Of a stretch of DNA of 62,961 nt, positions 25,239 to 36,855 are shown piece by piece. Made by a program: the position numbers and the translations under genes. The notes under the pieces were generated by a model. The model had not been told where the DNA came from. It did no database searches and was given only the letters and a program-made list of their open reading frames with translations. The DNA is from Volvariella volvacea V23 (lineage: Eukaryota; Basidiomycota; Agaricomycetes; Agaricales; Pluteaceae): the NCBI GenBank assembly GCA_000349905.1, contig KB722743.1, positions 674,489 through 737,449 of the forward strand. The letters are read 5' to 3'. The number at the start of each line of letters is the position of its first letter. The stretch's first letter is position 1.

Positions 25239-26509
25239 ATGGACGCATCTTACAAAATCCAGAGAGTAGCAGAACTACCAGGCCACGATGACCGAGCTTG
25301 GAAAACCGCATGGAACCCCGTTGAACCCGTCATTGCTTCCTGTTCTGCGGATAAAACAGTCCGGCTGTATACCTATGCTGCCAGGAGCGATCCCGGAAAC
25401 AAATCAACCTGGTCGTTCAAGCATTTGAATACCATCCAGACTGGCCACACGAAAACTGTTCGGTCCGTTGCCTGGGCACCCTCTGGGAAGACGTTGGCTA
25501 CTGGTTCGTTTGACTCAAACATTGGAATCTGGGAGCAAGAAGACAATGGAGAGGAGGAGGATGGAGACGATCCCATGGATGGTTCAAGCAGGAGGGTGAA
25601 AATAGGTGCCGGCGATTGGGAGTGCGTCAGCTTGTTGGAGGGACACGAGACCGAGTGTAAAGATGTGGCTTATTCGTCGACCGGTACGTTGCTGGCGAGC
25701 TGTAGTCGGGACAAGACTGTGTGGGTTTGGGAAGGTACGAGTTCATGAGGCTAGGCAGTTGGAAAACCGGACTCAAAGCAAGCGCGTAGTCCAGCCCGGG
25801 ACAGATTTCGAGTGCCTAGGAGTACTCATGGAGCATACTCAAGACGTCAAATGCGTTGCATGGCACCCAAGAGAAGAGGTGGTCCACACACGCTTCAACC
25901 TTGCAACTGACTGACTGTACTTTGAAATTAGATCCTCGCCTCTGCCTCATATGACGATACTATTAAACTATATGTCGATGATCCAGATGACGATTGGTAT
26001 TGCTTCCACACCTTGACAGGCCACGCTTCAACAGTTTGGTCTCTTGCTTGGTCGCCGACTGGTGAATACTTGGCCTCTGCCTCAGATGACAAAACAATTC
26101 GGATCTGGAAACGGTCGGGAAATCAATACCAGTGGGAATGTGTTTTGGTCCTCGAGGATGCACACGATCGGACTATATTCTCTATCAGCTGGGGTACTGG
26201 TCCAAAGTCACAAGCTGGTCTCGGGTGGCTGGCCAGTTGTGGCGGTGACGGGAAGATAGCAATATGGGAGTTGCTGGTATGTATCGTGTATTTGCATAGA
26301 GTCATTTCAGCACTCTCAAACCTTTGGAGGTACCCGATAATTCAACGACTTCGACGCTATCATACAAACTTGTTACGCAAGTAGAAGACGCCCATGGGGT
26401 TCACGATATCAATCATATTGCGTGGTGTCCTCGCAAGGATCACGAATATTTGTTGGCTTCGGCTGGTGATGATGGTGTGGTTCATATATGGGAACTGGAA
26501 GCCGATTAG
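25239..26509 (+). CDS. CIA1: Cytosolic Fe-S protein assembly WD40 protein CIA1
   Basis: Four exons (25239-25734, 25790-25878, 25932-26276, 26330-26509) give 369 residues, matching the seven-blade CIA1/CIAO1 propeller. WD repeats are visible throughout, such as LPGHDDRAWKTAWNP, GHTKTVRSVAWAPSG, LEGHETECKDVAYS, MEHTQDVKCVAWHP, LTGHASTVWSLAWSPTG and VHDINHIAWCP. CIA1 is part of the cytosolic targeting complex (with CIA2 and MET18) that delivers Fe-S clusters to nuclear and cytosolic apoproteins. Intron 1 splices after an internal GTACGAG, and the frame is kept only with the acceptor at 25789. The gene converges with the MFS gene downstream. Confidence 0.93.
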
Positions 26510-26744
26510 GGTGGAGTGTCGTTCTAGATACTTTCACCCTCTGTAAGTTGGCACTAAGGATCGAGTACCCCCTCGTTTACTCGCTGTTGCTATGCAAATA
26601 TTTCCGGGCCACACGGGTTTTGAGCAAATGATCTATTCATCGCAGAATTGCAATACAAAAAATACAGTGCATGTAAAAGTCGTAAACGGTAGAAGGAAAT
26701 TATCATTACATTGGAAAACCTGAGTAGTTCAATATCTGTGGGAA

Positions 26745-29236
26745 TCAAATAGAATATCTCTCCTGAAAAAGTGAACACATGCATTAAGTGACTGAAGCGA
26801 CGATCAGATGAAGGCACGTACCCTAAGGTGTCCTCCCTTAATCTGGATAATGGGAATTACTAGTAGGAAAAGGGCGGCAACAATGCTATATTCGCTGCAT
26901 CAGTAAAATCGATTGATAGAAATTTCATCGGATAGGAACGTACGCTGATTCTACGCCAAAGGCTTGAAGTGCGCCATACCTAGCCGCCCAGGGGATTTGA
27001 AAGTATGCGACGCTGAAGCCTCCAAGAATTCGTGCCAAGTTGATCAAGGCGCTAACTTCTCCCTGAGATAGAGTGTTAATGCATGGTCAATACAGCAAGG
27101 ACAAAGAACTCACCTGATGTTTAGGGAAGCAATCGTTACAGTATGCGTAAATGGCGACGGTGGTTATCATGACCGACAGCTCTGCAATACCCCATCCCAT
27201 GATAATTGCTCCTATGGAGAGGTGTTTTTGTAACGCTGCTCCGATGACTACAAACCCGCATATGTACAAAGGTAGAGCCATGTAGCAAGCCCTATTAGAT
27301 AGCGTTAAGATGTTGCGGCACAAAAGGTTTATTCACTTACCAAAGCCGACTCTCTGCTTCGAATACACCTTTGTTTCGTCTGATATTCTGGTTCATAAGC
27401 CAGTCGTTAACGTAGTGGCCAAATACTTCTCCGATTAGAACAGAAACCTATTTGTGGAAACCAGTTGTGAGTATAGAGTAGTTTACAGTATATGTTCGTG
27501 CTTACAAGTGGTGTGGCATAGGTACCAGCGATGGCCATTTGGCTCAATCCAAAACCAATGGGCGGTTGCTCTCCCAAGAACACTGCAAGCGTGACCTATG
27601 AACGCACACACATTAGGAGGGCCTACTTAGATAGGCAGCTGAAGAAGAAGAAGACTTACATTGATACCAATTGTGCCAAATCCAAACAAGACACCTTCGT
27701 AGATCAGGACACCAAGGATCTGTGGGCGCCACAGCACGTTCAAAGGAGAGATAATAGTGTCTTTCCATGGTGTACGGTACTTGGCTAGCCTCCAGCCAGT
27801 AATGCCGATCAGAGTCTCAATCCTATAACGAAGGCTGTTCGCCTTTGGTTCAGGGATAGGCTTTAGTGTTCGATCGTACATACTGTAGATGATCCTTAGA
27901 GGGGTTCATAAGGAACTAAGAGATAGTAACTCACGTCTCCTCCATGAAAAAAGCGATTAAGATGACAACAAGCAGGGAGTAGAAGCATCCTGCGCCATAT
28001 GACCACCTCCAGTTTTCTCGTGCCACAAGGAAGCCAAATGCGAAGGGCGAGAGGAATGGAGAGATGATGAATCCCATGGTCCAGATATTAAGCTATGACA
28101 CTTATCAGTGATTGAATCTTTGCTAGGGTGTTGGGGATCACGAACTTTCTGCGCCTGCAGATGGAATGGGTACATATCTGTGACCACGTAGAGACCCTTG
28201 CAAGGACGTAAGCAATGAGAACACAAGCTCTTTGAGCCAGCAACACACCGTAACCTGTGGAGCAGTGCTACGCGAAGCTCAGCCTTACTGAAGTCGGTTG
28301 TAATAGTTTGACTCACCCAAAGAATGCAGTCAAGCACCTCATAGCTATAATAGCTGAGTGAAATTCGAGATTTGAAAGCAAAATGGACTCACCCGCAAAT
28401 GTATTTAAATTGGGTGCAAAAGTGCAACCGATTAAAAAGCCAAGGGCTAGGATCTGAGATAGGGGTTTACTACATGAAGGCAAGCAACTATGACTATACT
28501 TTCCTGTGACCAGAACAAAACAGGAAGACGCCCATAGCGACGGACTACCATAACAGCGGCGATACCACCCCAGCCTGTATTTCGACGAGCTCAGTTATTA
28601 AGTCAGGATAAGCACAGCATGACGAACCAAGCAAAAATATACTCCAGCTTGAGGCAATAGTCTTAGTGATAGGTCAGCGGGTGAGGGGTTGTTGCAATCT
28701 CACTTTGACGTTAAGTTATTGATGACGCCTGGTGTAGTATCGTACTCGTCAGCCAATGCAAAAATTGCCGCGATACCTGGTCAATGTGATTTATCAAGGG
28801 AACGTCCAACAGAGCATGGGAAGGCGTACCAATGGCAGAGTCGAAATCCGGGACAATGGCAGCAAGGGTGATAATCAAGAGATGCAAACTCTTGCGGCGC
28901 GTTGACCAGTTTTGTGGATCAAACGGTGAGTCGGTGGGTTGTGGCCAAAGGACCTTGGTTCCGTCCTCTGATAATTTGAGCCTGGAAGCAACGGCTTCAC
29001 CGAATTCGGCTTTCGCCTCTCTATATGTGGAGGGAAGGAGCGTTTATCATAGGCAGCCCTGGACTGGAGCATTCGAGCCCTGAAACTCACTGAGGGTCCA
29101 CAACCAATCGTCCTGCGAATTTCTCGTGATACGTCACGAGGTCGATCTCGTTCGAGGTTGTGGAGTTGGAGCTCGAGCTCGTGTATTGCGAGTGCTTCTC
29201 GTTCAATCCCTCGTGAGACGATTGCTTTGAAGCCAT
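26745..29236 (-). CDS. MFS transporter, paralogue A
   Basis: Many short exons encode a 12-TM major facilitator protein. It starts MASKQSSHEGLNEKHSQYTS (hydrophilic). Then come WPQPTDSPFDPQNWSTRRK (typical of fungal DHA-like MFS), IAAIFALADEYDTTPGVINN, RRYGRLPVLFWSQ, GLYVVTDMYPFHLQAQK and LNIWTMGF. The cytosolic loop holds MYDRTLKPIPEPK, and the C half ends QIKGGHLR. A 19-nt exon (28267-28249) encodes TAPQVT. The last exon (26762-26745) is short and less sure. It has a neighbouring paralogue of the same orientation, so they arose by tandem duplication. Substrate is unknown; drug or metabolite export is a guess from the DHA-like motif. One intron (28503-28454) has a GAAAGT donor instead of GT. 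Confidence 0.85.
28454..28503 (-). other. Intron with apparent GA..AG border in MFS A
   Basis: The exon ends LFWSQ (TCACAG) and the next starts ILALGFLIG (after TCTCAG). The intron between them begins GAAAGT. The neighbouring paralogue has the same intron position with a normal GTACGT donor after the identical TCACAG, so the ancestral donor was GT. Splicing at the GT four bases downstream would break the frame. Confidence 0.7.
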
Positions 29237-29442
29237 GCCGGGCGAGTTGCTGAGTCGCCATGCCCCGTTTGAGCTACCTTATAATGCTTTACGCCAGCGA
29301 CTGAAAGCAGTAGCAGCTCTGCAGAAATTTACCTACTGGTGGCATACCGGGGGTTTCCCTGATCATAACACACTCACCCTGGGCTGGCAGAAGATTTACA
29401 TCACTTGCCTACACCGAGTTGATAATAGACGGTGATGCGAAG

Positions 29443-32202
29443 TTACTTGCCGATAACTGGGTTCGTATAGTGCAGCGTAGAGCTCGCGAAGCATGAAACA
29501 AAAGGAGCACGTTGTCCGATACCAAAAATTTGCTGAAAGACGTGGAAATGAAATTTGAAAGGCATAGATAAAGAATTACAGCATATACTCCATAATCCCG
29601 AGGTCATATTTACAATGAGTAATGAGCCTAGGTGGGTCATTAGGGAAGAGCAATCCAAACTGTAAAATTGAAGACTTACTCGCAACTTCTCACCGTAGAG
29701 TTGCAACACCGGAACGACCAAGAAGAATAGTCCTACTACAATACTGCCACCGATCAGCAAAAAAAAAGCCTACAGACGGTAAGGTGAATAGCTCACGCTG
29801 CTTCAACGCCAAAGGTCTGTATTGCACCGTGCTCCGCAGTCCATGGAACTTGGAAGTAGGCGACACTGAAGCCTGATGCCAGGGATGAGATGGTGTGCAT
29901 GCCAAGTCAGGTAGGTTTCAAATTCCTACCACCAAGAGTGCGAGCTAGGTTAATAAGTGCGCTGATCTCTCCCTAGGAAGGTTTGTCAGAACTCGGGGTA
30001 AGTCCATCTTTTGGAGGATGGTAGTTACCTGATGTTTGGGAAAACAATCATTACAATAAGCATAGATTGCTACCGTGTTTATCATAACAGCAAGTTCCGC
30101 TATCCCCCATCCCAAGATCAATGCTCCCACGCTTAGGTGTTTCTGCAATGCAGCCCCGAGTGTAACGAACCCGCAAACGTATAGGGCGACACCAACATAG
30201 CAAGCCCTGGTAGCGGAACGGAGGGGTAAGTGATTAGCCAATGGACAGAAGCTTCGCCACTCACCAGAGGCGACTTTCCGCTTCATGAATGCCCTTATTC
30301 CGCCGGATACTCACGTTTTGGATCCAATCGTTAAGATACCGGCCCGTCAATTCGCCAATTAAAACGGCTACCTGCATTGAGGGCGTTGAAGGACCGTTGC
30401 GATAAGGGAAGCAGAGTGCATACAATTGGAGTCGCATAACTACCTGCGATGACGAACTGGCTGAAGCCGTAGCCCTCTGGTGGCGGGGTTCCTAGGAAGA
30501 CTGCATTGGTAACCTGAGTAGTAGATGATGTCTACCATGAGGCCGCGGCTCTTGGTATAAAACAAATGTGCGTACGTTGATACCAATGCCGAATCCAAAA
30601 ACCATCGCCTGGACAGATTGTCAATTGTCGGTGGGAAAGATTGATGTGCCTATTACCTCAAAGAGCAAGATCATGAAGAGGTGTGGTCGCCAAACCACAT
30701 CGAGAGGTGATATTATACATTCTCGCCATGGCATGCGATACTTCGACATCTTCCACCCAGTCACGCCAAGCAGCGTCTCGGTCCTGTATCTGAAACCAGT
30801 AGTCTCTGGTTCGGGAATGGGCTTAACAGTGCGGTCATACATCCTGTGAAAGTGATTAATGTTCGCGGAGACGACATTTCAGAGTTCTTACGTCTCCTCT
30901 CCGAAAAACGATATTAGGGAAACCACGAAGACTGAGTACAATGTCCCGATTCCATATGCCCACCGCCATGTCGCCCGCGCTACAAGGAAACCAAATGCAA
31001 AAGGCGATAAGAAAGGAGAAATGATGAATCCCATAGTCCAAATATTAAGCTATGTGATAGTGAGCCATTTTTATGATTTGTAAGGGCTCGGGTGGATTAC
31101 CTTGCGTGCTTGAAGATGAAAGGGATATATATCCGTTATGATGTAAAGTCCCTGAAAAATGGCTTATCCTCTAGTTCAACCGATGTGCTAGAGATGAAGC
31201 TTACAGTAACCTGAGGCGCTGTTCTGGGGAAGCGGTCAAATTCGGTACGAAGTGATAGAGAAGGGAATACCCAAAGAAGGCCGTGAGGCACCGCATAGCT
31301 AAATTTCAGTTAGATGGCATCTCGTAAATGTTAGTTACTAGTCTTCACCAGTGAAGGTATTCAAATTAGGTGCGAAGGTGCAGCCAATCATAAAGCCGAG
31401 AGCCAAAAGCTAGTCACAATGTCGGTAACCCTTGCGGGTGTGGAGAAGGGACACGTACCTGTGACCAAAACAGTATCGGGAGCCTTCCTAAGCGTCGCAT
31501 GAGCATTACCGCAAACAAACCTCCCCACCCTAAAATTCAAAGCACAGTTTCGACGCGAGACACGTGGTGAAAGCACCACTCACATACCTAGTAAAAATAT
31601 ACTCCAGCTAAGTGATGTATTAGTATAATGCGCCGACTTGGGCATAGGATCCGAACAAACTTGGATGTAAGATTGTTGATAACGCCAGTGGTAGTATCAT
31701 ACTGCTCAGCCAGAGCGAAAATAGAGGCGATACCTTCGAATAGCCGAACCAGTCAGCCTCTCCAACAAAGTCGCACCAAATAATGACACATGATTTACCG
31801 ATGCCAGAGTCAAAGTCAGGGACGATGGCGGCGAGGGTAACAATGAAGAGTTGGACTGCTTTGCGCCTATCACTCCAATTTTGCGGATCACGAATGGAGT
31901 CTGTCGGTTGTGGCCATAATACCTTGGTCCCATCGCGTGAGAGCTTAAGCCTTGCGGCAACAGCTTTGCCCAACTCCAATTGGGCTTCCCTGCAACCCGG
32001 AAAGGTCACGAACAATGGCAATTGGACAAGAGTGCGGGGGACTAGGCCTTGGGCTGGGGAGTGAATGTACTTACTCCGGGTCGATGATCAACCGACCAGC
32101 TTGGTGCTCGTGATAGGACAAGAGATCAATTTCTGAGCCCTCCGTGCTACTTGACGACTCTCGTTCCGGTTTTTCGTGCAGACGAGTGGCCTCTTGTAGC
32201 AT
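29443..32202 (-). CDS. MFS transporter, paralogue B
   Basis: Same architecture as its neighbour. The start is MLQEATRLHEKPERESSSST, followed by WPQPTDSIRDPQNWSDRRK, a 19-nt exon encoding TAPQVT (31223-31205), the MYDRTVKPIPEPE loop, and AIYAYCNDCFPKHQ in the C half. Introns fall at the same places as in paralogue A, but one extra intron splits the NLARTLGG..FSVAY region (about 29930). Near the 3' end a run of nine T (A on the plus strand, 29759-29767) sits in coding sequence just after a splice acceptor. With the phase of the preceding exon it leaves the frame one base off, so the last helix is read only if the run is 7 or 10 long. The final exon and stop at 29443 are tentative. Confidence 0.75.
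29759..29767 (-). other. Nine-base homopolymer breaking the frame of MFS B
   Basis: A9 on the plus strand (T9 in the gene) follows a CTGTAG acceptor. Phase 2 from the upstream exon (..GTTGAAGCAGC/GTGAGC) requires 7 or 10 T for the conserved LLIGGSIVVGLFFLV helix. Confidence 0.55.
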
Positions 32203-33024
32203 CGTAGAATGGAGGTTGGGATTGCAAGAAACGCAACATAGGGGGTCAGTATATATAAATAGAGAAAGTGCGGATTTTAGCCCGGACGGCTTGATTCGGC
32301 CACATATTCCTGCAGCCTAATGGACGGTAGCCTCTCACGTCAGCATAATCGATCGCTTCACGAAGAAAAGAACTAGCTCTGTAAGGAACTTGATAAATGC
32401 TTGTGAGACTGCGTGGGATAAGAACACGACACTGGAGCGTCAGGTGGGTCAAGTGATGCAAAACACCCTTGAATGTTTGCGTCACCAGATGGATGCATAT
32501 ACGTGAAAGCGTCGATGAAGCCAAGGTCAGATGTGTCTTCCGGCCGACTACAATCCCATTTGCAAAGTTCAATGCAATTGGTACAGTTCGTGGAACTATT
32601 TTTAGTGGGTGCGCATGTGGGAGATTCCGCTGCGTGTCGCCGGCATAAGTGCCAGCTCCATGGGAGTCGCGACTGGAAGCGGAAAGAATTTCGTGTTAGG
32701 GGGTATCGGCTTTGGGTTGGAACAAGACCCGTCGTCGGATTGGCCATAGGCTAACCAGACAGACTCCAATGCAGTAGACCAGGTGAGGCAATACTTGTAG
32801 GTTGAACGTGAGGAAAGCCCAGAAGCATATCGATATTACAGCCCGATATTTTGATTCCTGTGAACCAAGAGGGGGGGATGGATCGCAATAGGATAATGAA
32901 GAAATAGCTCGCTGTCCTCAGGTTCGGGTGGTTGGGCGTGGACGAAACTGCACCAAACAAAGACAAGCAGCAATTCTCCTCGCCGAGCCGCGGACGGCAA
33001 AGTCGTAGTTGTCCAGTTCACAAA
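32203..33024. other. Intergenic with a weak membrane-protein frame
   Basis: This is mostly the divergent promoter region of MFS B and the uS8m gene. On the reverse strand, a frame after a TTCACAG acceptor at about 32863 reads KYRAVISICFWAFLTFNL and a further hydrophobic segment before a stop near 32707. No start exon could be joined with confidence. I do not call a gene. Confidence 0.35.
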
Positions 33025-33489
33025 ATGCCTCTTCCATACGACCTCTGCGCACGCGTCCAAAATGCCTTTCGCGCACGTCACCTCCGTCTAGCCGTGGACC
33101 ACAACACTCAGAATCTCGGCATCCTTTCAATCCTTCTACGCGCTGGGTTCATTTCCAACGTCTCACGCGGAACCATCGACGCACCCTCCCCAGAGCTCTT
33201 CCATAAAGCTGGCGAGGCACAAAAGAGGATTTGGGCAGACCTCAAGTACAGGGACGATAGACCTGTGCTGAACAAGATGGAGCTTGTTAGCAAGCCGAGC
33301 AAAAGAATCTTCATGGATCTGTCGGAAATCCGGTTGATTTGTTCGGGGAGACGGGCGCAGACGATAAAGCCGCTAGGGATGGGTGAGATTGCGGTCATTA
33401 GGACAAAGAGCAAAGAGCACGAATGGCTAGAGGCACGAGAGGCATTGCAGCTGAAACTTGGCGGCGAAGTTGTATGCCGTGCTCGGTGA
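33025..33489 (+). CDS. MRPS8: Mitochondrial small-subunit ribosomal protein uS8m
   Basis: A single exon encodes 154 residues, starting MPLPYDLCARVQNAFRAR. The frame stays open upstream, but the S8 family starts at this Met (the helix LCARVQNAFRARH is the conserved first helix). The C-terminal S8 signature is present as GMGEIAVIRTKSKEHEW, LEAREA and GGEVVCRAR. uS8 binds 16S-type rRNA early in assembly of the small subunit. Absence of introns is unusual here but plausible for a short gene. The product should act in mitochondria; the basic N-terminus serves as presequence or first helix. Confidence 0.92.
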   Translation: MPLPYDLCARVQNAFRARHLRLAVDHNTQNLGILSILLRAGFISNVSRGTIDAPSPELFHKAGEAQKRIWADLKYRDDRPVLNKMELVSKPSKRIFMDLSEIRLICSGRRAQTIKPLGMGEIAVIRTKSKEHEWLEAREALQLKLGGEVVCRAR

Positions 33490-33750
33490 CGGCTTGGCAT
33501 GCATTTTCAGGTGAGTTGTGTTGGTTGGATGGCAATGCACCTGCTCAGCTGTTCTAGCATAATCAGCTTCCCTTAAATGAAAGGCTCTATCTGTTACCCT
33601 AATAAACCTTTCGTTTGTGCTATTACACCCAGCGCGTCAATGTCACTAAATTTCTCTATTTGGATCGTGTTCATGGGTCGTGTCCAACTCTACATGCGCA
33701 ACCTCGTATAGATACAAATCATATAAATCATTAGAGGGTCGTTATGAAGA

Positions 33751-36256
33751 TCACTGCTGAAGAAGCCTCTCCTCGTCATCGTTGCGTTGATTCTTGGTTG
33801 TGTCACTTTTAAGTCTTTCCATCACCTTACACGCCTCGTGATCCCAGTCAGTTCGGAGGCAGAGCCAAGTCCCGAAGAAAGAGCAGTAGATGAGAGATAC
33901 AGTGAAGCCAATCCACAAACCGTAGATTCCAAATGCGAAATTGAAAGCAAGCCAGATTCCGAAGGGAAGGCCTGAAAGCAGGCGTAAGGACAGCTCCATG
34001 ACCAGGAAGGAGTAGGACTAACCAATGATATAGTAAGCGCTGCAAAATAGTTTTGAGAACGCGGCTTTATGGAGCTTAAATGAAGCCTTACCTGATGTTC
34101 AAGAGCGCACCAGTGAACTGTGCATGACAGTCGATCAGTTCGGCTCTTGAAGCTCATGAATTTCGGGAAGTTACCTGTTTACCCCTAGCCCTCAGGATGC
34201 CAGCTGTCACAGCGCAATTGCCATCGAAGACCTGGAAAAGTGCCACTAATGGAAGCACCGACGCGACGAGACTGACGACCTCTAACATCAGGTCAGAATG
34301 AATTTCGCTATTTGGTTGACTGAATACAAACCGGGGTCATCGTTGAATAAATAGCCCCATGAGTTGCGGCATACCAGAAACATAGCGCTAAATGATTATT
34401 CGTTAGGTAAGAGACTCGCTATGAGAGCTTGATAAACCGCACCTGGATATACCAGAGAAGGCTGCAGCCATGACGAGGGCTGCGTTGGATGCGATTCCAG
34501 CTCGTCGAGGCCGTTGGTCTCCCAGTAAATTTCCGATTCTGTGTCCAAGAGTCAGTGATCTTCAATAGAGTAACTCCTTGTATTTCCCTACCGAACAGAA
34601 GTGGCAACACCCAACGCGAATGGCGCCTGATAAGTGGAAGATGCCGAAACAAGCAATACAGATTGAGTAGCGAGAACAACAGGTCCCAATCTACCAAGGA
34701 TGGGGCTTAGCGCGAGGAAAGTATCACATATGGCGATGATACGTACAGTGAGGCTGCAAGTGTGACCAACTCCCATGCCCACCACTCTGATGCTGTCTGA
34801 CCTACACCAGCCAAACCAAGCTGAAGAAGGACTCCCAAGCTAGTGAACATTCTACGGGAGAGCGGATGCCAAGCAGTTCGTGGCACGAAGAACACGCCGT
34901 ATATTATGGACATCAAGGACACAAGGTTGAACGAGATCGCGGTTGCTAGTGGGGCACCAATGAAACCAAGCTTGGGGGGACCCCATACTGGGTGGTGTCA
35001 ATCTAAGATTACTAGAGAGGGAAAGAGGGACGTGCCTAGGAAGTAGTTCAGAAGTGCGTTGATGGGTGCGACGACAAAAATTATCCGTGTTGGGACATCG
35101 AATAGACCTGAAAAGAGGTATCAGTAAGATCACGGTGATAAAAGAGTCGTGATTCATACCCTGCGATTGGAAGTAGCGCCTAGATCGAGATAGGTTAATT
35201 ACATGGTTGTTTGCAAATGGCCAAAGGCAAAATACTTACCGGCTGATGCAATTGAATGCATAGGCTGTAATTCTTGTGAGCTTCAAGACAATCTAGGCAA
35301 CAATGACCACTAACCGGGTAATCCCAGTGATACCCAACGAAGGTAAACTGCGGCGAGGTGCGCCACATCTGGATCTTGCTTTAACGCCAGGAGGATGGCT
35401 TCGGCGTTGAACCAAATTAGGAACATAGGCTAATTGGGAATGTCAGGGTCAAGAGAGACGGAGAAATGGTGGTCGTGTGCGCACTATTAAAGCACCAGTC
35501 ATGATCACGGCTAGGTTGGATGTAAGCGGCATCCAGATTTGTATGGAGATTAGACGCACTCATTCTTTGAGTCCAAAGACCCACCAATTGCGGTTGGGAA
35601 GAGGTCCATGCTGACGGAAGCATAGTATCAAGTGCGCTGGTGAGGCCCTGGATAACGCTAAATCCTGATACACTAGCTGTCATAGAGCCAAGACTGATGG
35701 CAGCCAGAGCAGTTGTAGATAGATGGCCTATTGAGATGACAGAAGCAATTACGAGGCTGTATTCGAGCAGGTGTGTACTGCAGATCCATGTCAATGGGTT
35801 GACGCGGGCAAGCGGAGTCATTAGCACGCACCCGAAAACGGGGAAGGCATATTTGCCCAATATCCTGAATTCCTCCCAGAACATTTTGATCGGATTCTCC
35901 GCAGATGATTCTGGCTCTCCCTCTGCCTCTGGTGCCTCCTCAATTCGCGGCACGGGAGGGTTCAGCAAGGGGGTGGTTTCGTCGATATTGACCGAGGGTT
36001 TTCTCCGTAGGCCATAGGGGTCCAGGGAGGGGTTTTGCGATTCGATATACGGTGCTGGAAAGCTCAGCCTCTGGCCATGAGATGTGGTACTCAGCCTTCG
36101 AATAAGATGGCGAGGATGCTCATCCTCGAAAGGCTGTTCCTCTATGGCCGAAGTTTCTTCCACATGCTCGGCTTCCCTATCAGCGAATTGCGAGAGTACA
36201 GCATAATCGCGAGGCAGAGAAGCGGGGCCTTGATAGTGAGCGTAGGTGGAGGACAT
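33751..36256 (-). CDS. MATE family efflux transporter
   Basis: A long hydrophilic N-terminus (about 130 residues, acidic, ending TTPLLNPPVPRIEEAPEAEG) precedes the MATE fold with 12 membrane segments spread over many exons. Diagnostic stretches are SLGSMTASVSGFSVIQGL, TSALDTMLPSAW, QPQLVGLWTQRM, VYLRWVSLGLPAYAFNCISR, TAISFNLVSLMSIIYG, TAWHPLSRRMF, VGQTASEWWAWE and YIIGLPFGIWLAFNF. MATE proteins export organic cations and xenobiotics using H+ or Na+ gradients at the plasma or vacuolar membrane. The N-terminus resembles fungal ERC1-type vacuolar members. One intron (35035-34988) uses a GC donor. The start codon follows a clear acidic leader; no upstream ATG is in frame. Confidence 0.92.
34988..35035 (-). 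other. GC..AG intron in the MATE gene
   Basis: The exon ends NYFL with CTAG and the intron starts GCACGT, ends CACCCAG, and is 48 nt. The protein continues VWGPPKLGFIGAP as in other MATE proteins. GC is the common minor donor class. Confidence 0.75.
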
Positions 36257-36855
36257 GCGGAGCGGCTACCTTTTGGTGAGAGATTGGAGCAGCGAAAGAA
36301 AGAAGGGTGCGCAAAACTCTGACTCTGGTCCCTCTTGATCCAGATTTTCTACACATCCGACAGTCACATGATGCCTGCTCCCTGCACCCCTAATTCAATT
36401 GCAGCTGGCCCGCCTGCTTGGTTGGGCTCCAACTGCGGTGTGCTGGTGACGCGGCTCGCCTCCAACAACTGTGCAGCGTTCAAGGCGCACCAAGGCCTCG
36501 TCGCCAGCATCGCAGACTGCTGCAGCGCCGGAAGTAAAACCGACAAGTCGCGGCTTTACGTCAAAGCAGGCGCCAGTGCGTCAGCTCGACTTCCAGATTA
36601 GTGTTGGCGCGCAGGGGCGTTGATCCGCCCGTCTCTGTGGAAGCTTTCAAGCTGGTTTTCGAAGGAGATGCCATCTCCGATGAACGTCCAATCTCGCCGC
36701 GTGACCGCATCACAGCGTGCCTAGGTCACGAACGTCACAGCTCTCACGCACACCAACAGCCAAGTCGTTTGCCAGTTGGCGCACGCAGGTGGGTTCACTT
36801 GCAGCCGTGGTTATTGGCTCCCGACTTACCTCGAGCACACCAGACACCATATACC
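36257..36855. other. Intergenic, divergent MATE/SAM50
   Basis: About 600 bp between two head-to-head genes. An open frame (36335-36601) is GC-rich and resembles no family; it is treated as chance. The region must hold both promoters; I see no TATA box. Confidence 0.55.

Noticed and set aside
32373..32747. 124-residue reverse-strand frame
   Set aside because: No family, signal peptide or splice partner; likely chance in the MFS B/uS8m spacer.
36335..36601. 88-residue plus-strand frame before SAM50
   Set aside because: GC-rich, with open frames on both strands; no relation to SAM50 and no join that keeps its frame.
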